Shown here: positions 32,084-39,724 of the stretch, one piece after another | How the letters are laid out: every line of letters begins with the position of its first letter | Position numbering within the stretch: the stretch's first letter is position 1 | Origin: an uncultured bacterium | Lineage (GTDB): Bacteria; Vulcanimicrobiota; Xenobia; Xenobiales; Xenobiaceae | Assembly: GCA_934621605.1 (NCBI GenBank) | Contig: CAKTUZ010000025.1 | Location: 1-39,724 of the forward strand | Length of the DNA stretch: 39,724 bases | Direction of reading: 5' to 3' | Translations under genes and position numbers: made by a program | Notes under the pieces: generated by a model | Told to the model about the DNA's origin: nothing | Databases searched by the model: none | Seen by the model: only the letters and a program-made list of their open reading frames with translations

Positions 32084-35000
32084 ATGGTGAGCAGCGGGCC
32101 TGAGAACTCAAAGTTGATTATTCCTGAAGGAATACGTCGGGACGATAATCCTGTGCTGGCCGCTTTATCGGCGAATTTGCAATGCTTGGAGAAAAGCCTG
32201 ACTCCCGATCGGGAAGGCCAGATCAATTATGTGCCTGCCGCTTGGCATTTTCGCGAAGTTATAGACTTTATCAGCATTTTTATGGCTTCGGCTTCGGTTG
32301 CTCCTTTATCTCCCTCAGAAGCTCCTTTGCCTGGTTGGAGACGCAGTTTATGGCGTGTAGATTTTGCCGAAGCAGCTTGCGGTTTGTTAAGTTGGGCCGT
32401 TTCTTATTTACCTAAACGTAGCCGTCAAAATCCCCTTGTAGAAGCTATTCTTAAATTTTTATATGTAAATCCCGGGCGTAATGCTGGCGGAGAGACGCAA
32501 GAATACACGGCTTTACTCGGTTTAGGAGGCAATACCAATTTTTCGCAAGTGCCGTGGAGTATTTGGCGTGAGCGTTTTTTCTCCAGGCGCAATCTTAATG
32601 ATCTTGCTACTATGGCTTCTGGCATTACCAATTATTTGCCTCACCTCAATGCCATTTTGCCTACTTTCGCTGAGTTTTTGAGCCGTTGGCGTTTTGAAAT
32701 AGAAGAACGCAAAGGTTCTTACGGTCGACTTTTCCTCAATACGGAGAGCAGTCGCGATGAATTGCCACCTTTTATCGTTTTTGAGAAGTGCTCCGTTTGT
32801 CATACTGATAGGCTCTCTATGCATGTGCTAGTTTCTCCTTGCTTAGGGAAACGCTTTTTATATCGTGAAGTCGCGACAGGTCATTTAACTACTATTGAAG
32901 TCGATCCCATCTTTCGTCGTCGTTTCTTTACCAACGCTTTAAGTAAGGATCGCAATTCCTTAACCAGTTTATCTACAGTTTCCGAGCAAGAAAACGAGGT
33001 AGCTCCGTTAGTTACCGAAAGTATCGAGGAATTGCGCAATAAATTGCGCAATGTATTGGGATCGGATGTCTTTGAACATTATCATCTTCCGCTATTGGCC
33101 GCAATTGGTGAAGCCGGTGAGGCTATTCCCATTGAATTATTGCGTTTCCCTGGCTTTGGTATACGTGATGGTGAAGCAAAAGCCTATCGTTTAAACGGTT
33201 TGGTGGCTTTTGGTGAAGATGAGGGCGTGGAGTTGCGTTCACCTTTGGTTTTGGAGATATGTCGTGAGATGTTTCCTCGATCCGGTGCTTTGGCCAATCG
33301 TCAGTTGGCCATGTGGGCCGAATCGGCTCTGCAGACGGACGAGAACTTTACGCCTGCTGCTGTTCTAGCAGTGCGTCACCTTTCCGATTGGGCCATAAAA
33401 AGTAAAGATACGCAGCTGATTCAGCGTTTAGCTTCAGACGGCAGTTTTATGCCTGCAGTCGAAACTTGGCTTAAAGAAATGACTTCTAGTGGCAGCTCTG
33501 AAGATCGCAAAATAGCTCTTGAAGTCAGCAAAAAACTTATTCAATTTTTTGTCTCTTCCGGAGTGGCTTCAGTTAGTTCTCGGGTTGTAGAGCTATGCAT
33601 GTTCTGTTGCAGCGTTTATCGAGGCATGCTCGATTATGATAAAGCTAAACAGGAGTTGGATAGAGCCTTTGAGTTTGTTTCTTCCAATGATCGCAACAGA
33701 GTAGTTAAGGCCAAGGTCTTGAGTGAAAGAGCCCGTATCTATTTAGAACTTGAGTTGCCTCGCCAAGCTGCTGAAGATGCAACTATGGCTTTTGACATTT
33801 GGAGCAAAATGGCCGATTTAGGTGACGTAAATGCTCTAAATAATTTAGCTGCGGTTGCTTGTTTGCGTGCCGAAGCTCAGTTGGCTTTGGGACAGCGTTC
33901 ACATGCCATTGCTGCTTTGCAAAAGGTTGTCGAGCGCAAGGCCAATCCGCGTACTCCCGAATCTAGTATGGCTTGGGTGCAACTCAATTTGCAACTAGGT
34001 GAGTTGTTGGCTGAGCAAAATGTTTCCAATCGCCAGACCCGTCTGCGTTTTGAAGAAGTGTTGCGCTTTTCTAAGGATTTACCTGAAACTGGAAAAGTTA
34101 TTGAAGCGCGAGCTAAGGCTTTATTGGGCCTAGTCAATGAGAAAAATGCGGAAACTGCTATAGCTAATCTTCGCCAATCGCAGATATATTTCGAAAAGCT
34201 GATCAAAGAACAGGGACGTTCTGAACTAGTTCATCTTCATGCCGACGTTATTTATCAGATTGCATTTTTATTGGAAAAAAGCAATCGTTTGGATGAATGT
34301 CTGCAATATACCGAGCGGGCTATTGCTATTTTTGAGCAATTTGAAAGCAAAAATAGCAATTTCTCTAATCGAGCTTCCTTGGCTAAGCTTTGGCTTTTAC
34401 GTTCCCGTATTGAAGAACTTGGCGGTAGATATTTGGAAGCAGAAGGTTTCATTGCCAAGTCTTTAGACTATTACAAGGGCTTGATTGAGGATAGTCAAGT
34501 ACGCTACATCTCAGATTATGCGAAGGTTTTAGCTAAGCGTGGCTCCTTGCGTGTTATGCGCGGCGCTTATGAGGAAGCCAAAGAAGATCTGGAAGATTCT
34601 ATTGAAAGATGGCCAGGTGCCCATGATTTAAAGAATGCCAAAGCTCCTTTGGCCAGAGTTTTCCTTAATTTAGGTATAGCTTACGCTCATTTGAATAATG
34701 TACTGTCTGCTTTGGCTCAATTTGAAAAAGGACTGGTCATTTCTGAAAATCGCAATGACAGAGCAACATATTTGCAAGTGCTTTCCGAGCGCGTGTGGGT
34801 GCTCTTCTACGACGGTCAGTTTAAAAAAGCTGAAGACGATTTTACAGCCATTTTTTCAGGGCAACGTGGTGAAGCTCTTCGTAAAGATTTGATGGGGCGA
34901 GCGGCTGCTTGTTTATATCAACAGAAATATTCTGAAGCTTTAGTTGATTTCTCCGGAGCTTTGGCTAGACCTGAAAATAATCAGGAAGATTTGTGGGCTT

Positions 35001-38000
35001 TATTGGGAGCCGGTTTTTCCTGTTTAGGGCTAAAAGATGTCAATAAAGCTCGTTTCCATTTCGACAAGATTGTCACCGCTTTGGCTAATCCTGCCTCCTT
35101 ACCTTTTGAGGAAGGCGTCATTGCTATAATGGGGCATTTCGGTTTAGCTAAAGCCTTAGCTTTGGAAAATAAGTCGGAACAGTCTATACAGGAGAACATT
35201 GTTGGCTGTACCATATGGGCTGAAAGTACCGGGCGCTTATTCGATTATGGCAGCGAAGATGCTATTTACAAGGTCTTTTCGGTATTTTATGCTTTTGTGC
35301 CGCAAATTCTCTTTGAAAGCACTGTTACTTTAAGGGGACATAACGTCGCAGAGACGGTTATTTCTCCCTTGCTGGCAGTACGTAATATCGGCGTCAATCC
35401 GATTATATACAGATTAAATCCGCTATTGAATTTTGAAGCCGGTATAGAGTTAGTTAAAGCTTATACCTATTTGAACAGGGGATCAGAAGTTGTCTCTCTG
35501 ACTCGGGAGCTTATTGAGGAAGCCTCAGATGATGAAAATGACTTAAGTAGTGGGAAAAAGCCTTCTGAAAATCAAGTGGCTTGGTTATGCCTGAATTTGG
35601 TGCGTTTTCTTACTTCTTGCAGTGTGCAGCCAGACGGCAGTTATATCATTCCCGATTATTGCTCTAAAGACGAACTGTATGGCTATTTAGAAAAAGCGGT
35701 AGCTATCTATGACAAGTTGTCTAAGCATGGCCTGAGCTTGCAGGATCGCAATGATTATGCCGAGCTTATGTTCTCTAAAGGATCGCTTGATAAGGCTGAT
35801 GGCAAAATTGAAAGTGCTGAAGAAGCTTTAAAAAAGGCCAATCGTCTTTATTCTGAATTGCGCAGTTTAACTGATGATAAAGGTTGTGAACTTGAACTCT
35901 GTTCTGTCTTGATGAATTTGGTAGAATTGGCTGAAAGCAGTGGTGATGAAGATCGTACCGTCTTCCTCTTGGATGAAATGCTTTCTACTTTAGGTAATGG
36001 GGTGAGCTTACCTGAGCAAGATAGTGCGCTGCGCAAAGTTTTTATTAAAAATTTTGCCGCTTTTATTAGTCGCTCGTTTGCCAATTCTGCAGGTATACAG
36101 GATTTGTTGGGCGACCTTATCGTGCTGCCTCTTTGGAACGGAACGGATATTGAGAGTTTTGAAAACGCTTTAGAGAGTCGTTTGCGCGATCGTATGCGTC
36201 GCAATTATATTCCAGTTTTTCGTGCGGTCATAAAAAATTGGTCAAGTCGCAGTCTGGATAAGCAGGTTCGACATGGCGAAAAACTTTTGGATTTGTGGCT
36301 AAATCAGGGGTTAATGGATAGCGCTGCTGGCATTCGCGACGGTTTTTATCTTTTAGAACAGTTGATTAGCTTGGGTGAGGAGTGCTTGGATATTGCCGAT
36401 TGGGCAGATAACTTCGCCGTTCGTGCTCAGGAAGGTTTAGCTAGGTTCTATGCCAGTGAGGGTAATAACCGTTTTGCTATTGAGTTATTGGAAAAGGCTT
36501 TACATTTGATTGGTCGCAAGGCCACTTTGAAAGTAAGAACGAGTTTGGAAGTCGATCTTGGTATCAAGAGAGCCGAGCTTCTGATTAAAACTGGCATGTA
36601 TAAGGAGGCCAAGCAAGCTTTAGACGCTGCTGAGTTGGCTTTACAGAAATTAAAGGACGGCAATAGTGCATTTAAAGATAAAATAGATCATATTCGTATC
36701 GATCTTTTCTTACGTGGTGAGCTCACTCCCAGAGCTGACAATAAAAAGAGCAGTGGTGGCAATGAGGTTGCCGAAAGTGGTATCGATGATGAATCACCTC
36801 TGGCCAAATTAGTGAAGCAAGAGAGTAGTGCAAACAAATCTAAACAACGTGGTTTGGCCGGCGGTTTCATTAGCGCCGTCAGCGGTCGTTTATTAGGCAG
36901 AAAGAATAATCAGCCCAAAGAATCTACTTTAGACATTTTGGCGGATAAAAAAGATAAGTCTACCAAAGAAGATTCTGGATCTGCGTCTGTGGTAAAAGTA
37001 GATCTTGATGGATCCAATACTACTCCTGAAATCTCTGCTGAGTTTGTAGCTCCTGTCACTACTGAAAGTAGTATCACCTCTGAATATCATGCCGAAGAAA
37101 ATACTTTCAGTCGTCCTGTTCATATCGATTTAAATAGAGTATCAAATGCTTCTTCTATAGGAGTATCTGAAATTGATGAGTTGGATAATTTGGATTTAGC
37201 CGACTCTCCTTCAGGTTTTGTACACTCATATACAGGTTTAGGTCGCTCAATTCCCGATGATTTGGGACAAATTACTGCTTCTCAGTCTACTGTGGCCGAA
37301 AACAAGGTTGATTCTTTACGTCGTGTTATCCCCGAAGATATTGGCCAGGAAATTGTTGTCCAGTTGCCTGTGCCTCCTGCCACCGCCGCCATTGTTGAAC
37401 CGACAGCCGAGATGCTGCATATTTCGGAAGGTGTTGTCTCTGAGTCTGTCGGTCAAGAAGTTGCCGCTTCGCCTACAAAACTGCGTTCTGTCGACGTTAA
37501 GGCTGCTTTGGAAATCCCTTCAGAACAACCTAAAGCTACTTCTGTACCCGAAGTTGTGCCTGAGCAAGTTATATCTCCGGCACCAGTGCGCGTATCGGCT
37601 AAAGAAACTCTCAGTAAATCGGTTCCGACTCAAACGCGAGTTGAGGATAGTTCAGCCAAGTATCAGAGCGTTAGCCAAGAGAATACAGAAGAGGTCTCTG
37701 AGCCGACTGTCAAGAGACGCCTTTCCGAGGAAGCTTCCAAAGCTCCTAAGGAGGGCGCTACCGATATGGAGCGTATTTCCGCCAGACTCAATTCAAAATT
37801 GGCTCGCAAGGCTAACGTCTCTCTGGCTTCTGCTGACATATCTCGTAATAAAGCTAAAACTGCTTCATCTGCCTCTTTGGGTGTACATCGTGATGATACG
37901 GAAGAAGAAAAAGAGAAGCAAGGTGGCTCTCTGCCTGCTTCTGAGTCGCGCCGTATCTCTTTAAAAGGTGCTGTTTCGGAAGAACAGCTGGAGGCTTTGG

Positions 38001-39724
38001 CTAAGAAGGCTGCGTCTTTGCCTCCTGAGCCGCCGTCAAAGGTTATACCTAAGAAACAAATTACCGTACCCGATTCTTTAAAAGATCGTATGGAAAAGGC
38101 TCGCTTGCGCAAAGAGCGCCAAGAGGCCCGTCAAGCCCGTTTGAGTGGCGGCTCGGCTAAGGAAAATGAGCCGGTGGCGGCTGAAATGTCAGCTTCTGAA
38201 GAAGGGAAGGCAGGATCGACAGTTATAGCGTCTGCTGCAGAAACTTCAGTTGGCGTTGAGGAGTTTGTACCTCAAATTACAGCACCGTCTGTGTCCGAAC
38301 AACCTATGCAGCCTGTGACTACATTGCGCAGTGCCGTTATGCGTGATCGTTCTACCGAGCGTTCTTCTTTATTTAGTCGAGTAGCTTCTGCAGCTCAGGT
38401 GGGGAAAACGGCCAATTCGGATGGGGCGGATCAGGCTGCGGTTATAGAGCCTAGCTCTGACGCTTTGCAAGCTTCGGCAGAAGAAGAAAACAGATTTGCT
38501 TCCGAGCTTGCGCAATGTAGCGCAATAGATGTTAAGCCTGTAGCCGAACGTGCGGCTATTGAAGAAAACTTTGAGGCTGCCGAACCTGCATCAGTAGTTA
38601 CCCAAACTGAGAGTTCAGCTGAACAGAAGCGAGCCGCTCGCGCTTCTCTGAAGCAAGCTCTTTTAGCCAGTCGCCGAGCAGCCAAAAAGCATGCTTCAGC
38701 TACTGCGCCTGCTGTTAAATCTGCACCAGAAGCGCCTGCCTGTGAGCAGCCTACTGCCGCACCTGCTTATGAGCCTGCACCAGAAGCGCCTGCCCACGAG
38801 CAGCCTACTGCCGCGCCTGCTTATGAGCCTGCACCAGAAGCACCTGCCTACGAACAGCCTGCTGCCGCACCAGCTTATGAGTCTGCACCAGAAGCGCCTG
38901 CCTACGAGCAGCCTACTGCCGCGCCTGCTTATGAGCCTGCACCAGAAGCGCCTGCCTACGAACAGCCTGCTGCCGCACCAGCTTATGAGTCTGCACCAGA
39001 AGCGCCTACTTACGAACAGCCTACTGTCGCACCTGTTTCCGATATGGTCAGGTTGACTTCTGTTGAGTCTCAGCAAGTTGTGCCAACTCAGGAGAATGCG
39101 GCTGTTTCGGTTGATAATTTGGCTATGCTGGCTTCCGAACTTTTGGGAGTTAAACCTAAGACTGTTCGTTCTGCCAATCAAGTTGGTAGCTCAACTGCCG
39201 CTAAGTCTGGATTTTACGCTTCCTCAGAAAGTGTTTGCGCTCCTGAGCAACAGTCGAATATTTCGACTGCGCCTGAATCTGTGGCTGAATTTATGCCTGC
39301 TGCCGAACCTGCAACAGTAATTACTCAAGCTGAGAGTTCAGCTGAACAGAAGCGAGCCGCTCGCGCTTCTCTGAAGCAAGCCCTTTTGGCCAGTCGCCGA
39401 GCAGCTAAAAAGCATGCTTCGGCTGTTGCGTCTGCTGTTAAATCTGCACCAGAAGCGCCTGCCTACGAGCAGCCTACTGCCGCACCTGCTTATGAGCCTG
39501 CACCAGAAGCGCCTGCCTATGAGCAGCCTACTGCCGCACCTGCTTATGAGCCTGCACCAGAAGCGCCTGCCTACGAGCAGCCTACTGCCGCGCCTGCTTA
39601 TGAGCCTGCACCAGAAGCGCCTGCCTACGAGCAGCCTACTGCCGCGTCTGCTTATGAGCCTGCACCAGAAGCGCCTGCCTATGAGCAGCCTACTGCCGCA
39701 CCTGCTTATGAGCCTGCACCAGAA
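32084..39724 (+). CDS. Giant TPR protein with disordered repeat tail (3' end outside window)
   Basis: An open frame of 2547 codons with no stop before the window edge. ATG 32084 has AGGGGAGAG six bases upstream. No signal peptide or membrane helix is seen, so it is probably cytoplasmic. Residues 1-500: not recognised, with a lone CxxC (KCSVCHTDR) near 230. About 500-1545: long helical array with many TPR-like units, e.g. YDKAKQELDRAFEF, YEEAKEDLEDSIERWP, LSALAQFEKGLVIS, FAIELLEKALHLI. About 1546 onward: low-complexity, probably disordered, Ser/Ala/Glu/Pro-rich, carrying repeated motifs IPDDLGQ/IPEDIGQ (1723, 1749), basic amphipathic segments (RASLKQALLASRRAAKK at about 2186 and 2427), and two arrays of an 18-residue repeat. 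Possibly a scaffold or cytoskeletal-type protein; function unknown. Confidence 0.85.
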   Translation, partial: MVSSGPENSKLIIPEGIRRDDNPVLAALSANLQCLEKSLTPDREGQINYVPAAWHFREVIDFISIFMASASVAPLSPSEAPLPGWRRSLWRVDFAEAACGLLSWAVSYLPKRSRQNPLVEAILKFLYVNPGRNAGGETQEYTALLGLGGNTNFSQVPWSIWRERFFSRRNLNDLATMASGITNYLPHLNAILPTFAEFLSRWRFEIEERKGSYGRLFLNTESSRDELPPFIVFEKCSVCHTDRLSMHVLVSPCLGKRFLYREVATGHLTTIEVDPIFRRRFFTNALSKDRNSLTSLSTVSEQENEVAPLVTESIEELRNKLRNVLGSDVFEHYHLPLLAAIGEAGEAIPIELLRFPGFGIRDGEAKAYRLNGLVAFGEDEGVELRSPLVLEICREMFPRSGALANRQLAMWAESALQTDENFTPAAVLAVRHLSDWAIKSKDTQLIQRLASDGSFMPAVETWLKEMTSSGSSEDRKIALEVSKKLIQFFVSSGVASVSSRVVELCMFCCSVYRGMLDYDKAKQELDRAFEFVSSNDRNRVVKAKVLSERARIYLELELPRQAAEDATMAFDIWSKMADLGDVNALNNLAAVACLRAEAQLALGQRSHAIAALQKVVERKANPRTPESSMAWVQLNLQLGELLAEQNVSNRQTRLRFEEVLRFSKDLPETGKVIEARAKALLGLVNEKNAETAIANLRQSQIYFEKLIKEQGRSELVHLHADVIYQIAFLLEKSNRLDECLQYTERAIAIFEQFESKNSNFSNRASLAKLWLLRSRIEELGGRYLEAEGFIAKSLDYYKGLIEDSQVRYISDYAKVLAKRGSLRVMRGAYEEAKEDLEDSIERWPGAHDLKNAKAPLARVFLNLGIAYAHLNNVLSALAQFEKGLVISENRNDRATYLQVLSERVWVLFYDGQFKKAEDDFTAIFSGQRGEALRKDLMGRAAACLYQQKYSEALVDFSGALARPENNQEDLWALLGAGFSCLGLKDVNKARFHFDKIVTALANPASLPFEEGVIAIMGHFGLAKALALENKSEQSIQENIVGCTIWAESTGRLFDYGSEDAIYKVFSVFYAFVPQILFESTVTLRGHNVAETVISPLLAVRNIGVNPIIYRLNPLLNFEAGIELVKAYTYLNRGSEVVSLTRELIEEASDDENDLSSGKKPSENQVAWLCLNLVRFLTSCSVQPDGSYIIPDYCSKDELYGYLEKAVAIYDKLSKHGLSLQDRNDYAELMFSKGSLDKADGKIESAEEALKKANRLYSELRSLTDDKGCELELCSVLMNLVELAESSGDEDRTVFLLDEMLSTLGNGVSLPEQDSALRKVFIKNFAAFISRSFANSAGIQDLLGDLIVLPLWNGTDIESFENALESRLRDRMRRNYIPVFRAVIKNWSSRSLDKQVRHGEKLLDLWLNQGLMDSAAGIRDGFYLLEQLISLGEECLDIADWADNFAVRAQEGLARFYASEGNNRFAIELLEKALHLIGRKATLKVRTSLEVDLGIKRAELLIKTGMYKEAKQALDAAELALQKLKDGNSAFKDKIDHIRIDLFLRGELTPRADNKKSSGGNEVAESGIDDESPLAKLVKQESSANKSKQRGLAGGFISAVSGRLLGRKNNQPKESTLDILADKKDKSTKEDSGSASVVKVDLDGSNTTPEISAEFVAPVTTESSITSEYHAEENTFSRPVHIDLNRVSNASSIGVSEIDELDNLDLADSPSGFVHSYTGLGRSIPDDLGQITASQSTVAENKVDSLRRVIPEDIGQEIVVQLPVPPATAAIVEPTAEMLHISEGVVSESVGQEVAASPTKLRSVDVKAALEIPSEQPKATSVPEVVPEQVISPAPVRVSAKETLSKSVPTQTRVEDSSAKYQSVSQENTEEVSEPTVKRRLSEEASKAPKEGATDMERISARLNSKLARKANVSLASADISRNKAKTASSASLGVHRDDTEEEKEKQGGSLPASESRRISLKGAVSEEQLEALAKKAASLPPEPPSKVIPKKQITVPDSLKDRMEKARLRKERQEARQARLSGGSAKENEPVAAEMSASEEGKAGSTVIASAAETSVGVEEFVPQITAPSVSEQPMQPVTTLRSAVMRDRSTERSSLFSRVASAAQVGKTANSDGADQAAVIEPSSDALQASAEEENRFASELAQCSAIDVKPVAERAAIEENFEAAEPASVVTQTESSAEQKRAARASLKQALLASRRAAKKHASATAPAVKSAPEAPACEQPTAAPAYEPAPEAPAHEQPTAAPAYEPAPEAPAYEQPAAAPAYESAPEAPAYEQPTAAPAYEPAPEAPAYEQPAAAPAYESAPEAPTYEQPTVAPVSDMVRLTSVESQQVVPTQENAAVSVDNLAMLASELLGVKPKTVRSANQVGSSTAAKSGFYASSESVCAPEQQSNISTAPESVAEFMPAAEPATVITQAESSAEQKRAARASLKQALLASRRAAKKHASAVASAVKSAPEAPAYEQPTAAPAYEPAPEAPAYEQPTAAPAYEPAPEAPAYEQPTAAPAYEPAPEAPAYEQPTAASAYEPAPEAPAYEQPTAAPAYEPAPE
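38720..39043 (+). repeat. Array 1: six 54-bp repeats
   Basis: Six contiguous 54-bp units encode the 18-residue motif (S/P)APEAPAYEQPTAAPAYE. Two unit types alternate in the middle (ending GCACCAGCTTATGAG or GCGCCTGCTTATGAG), suggesting that pairs of units were copied together. The last unit is diverged (TYEQPTVAPVSD). Confidence 0.92.
39443..39724 (+). repeat. Array 2: at least five 54-bp repeats
   Basis: Five complete units of the same 54-bp repeat plus 12 bases, cut by the window edge. These units are more uniform than those of array 1, consistent with more recent expansion. Confidence 0.92.

Larger units (their letters stand above)
38578..39724 (+). repeat. 723-bp internal duplication in the giant gene
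   Basis: The segment starting at 38578 (TGCCGAACCTGCA) recurs at 39301 with a few mismatches, an offset of 723 bp (241 codons). Both copies contain the basic segment AEQKRAARASLKQALLASRR and then a 54-bp repeat array, so the whole module, and not only the array, was duplicated in frame. The second copy continues past the window. Confidence 0.9.

Noticed and set aside
38691..39056. Leu/Ser/His-rich frame over the repeats, and its antisense counterpart at 38696-39181
   Set aside because: Periodic shadows of the 54-bp array in other frames; the coding frame is that of the giant gene.
38720..39724. CRISPR array
   Set aside because: Repeats are contiguous 54-bp coding units without unique spacers.

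Overview
This window reads as a low-to-medium GC chromosomal segment of an anaerobic-type Bacillota (Firmicutes). The cluster glmU-prs-ctc-pth and the neighbourhood polA/coaE/slt/smpB are both Bacillota-style gene orders. Copper-amine-oxidase-N (stalk) domains, an IS3-type OrfA and a PASTA-less Ser/Thr kinase fit the same picture. A Negativicutes-like lineage is possible, but nothing seen here proves rank below phylum.

Layout. 1-1360: the end of an IS3-family element, a gene-free hairpin-rich stretch, and tRNA-Leu(GAG) with promoter and terminator. 1363-6021: a flavodoxin-fold oxidoreductase facing the minus-strand housekeeping set glmU > prs > ctc (bL25) > pth. 6184-8082: a secreted CuAO_N protein with an Ala/Pro/Gln repeat tail, and tRNA-Gln(TTG). 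8081-18617: a long minus-strand cluster running pseudokinase > Ser/Thr kinase with ectodomain > membrane FHA protein > CofD-type transferase > YfhO-type membrane protein > lipoprotein > membrane TPR protein. It looks like a phospho-signalling module coupled to an envelope function. 18983-25323: a plus-strand operon with GldA/GldF/GldG-like ABC exporter genes, a DUF4340 protein and an MgtE magnesium transporter, closed by a strong terminator. 25392-32056: a non-coding leader region, a full-length PolA homologue, a small unknown ORF, S1-domain protein, coaE, a lytic transglycosylase and smpB. 32084-end: one open frame of at least 2547 codons encoding a giant cytoplasmic TPR protein with a disordered, repeat-bearing tail that runs off the window.

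The most striking observation is the PolA homologue (25718-28435). Its overall Pol I architecture is retained and the frame is intact over 905 codons. However, the catalytic residues of polymerase motifs A, B and C are all replaced, and two metal ligands of the 5' nuclease are also lost. It looks like a maintained pseudo-polymerase at the ordinary polA locus. Other points of interest are a genuine CofD-type (F420-pathway) transferase inside a kinase/FHA cluster, a pseudokinase paired with an active-looking kinase, and the giant repeat-tailed TPR protein with a 723-bp internal duplication.

All family assignments come from reading motifs by eye. No database search was run.
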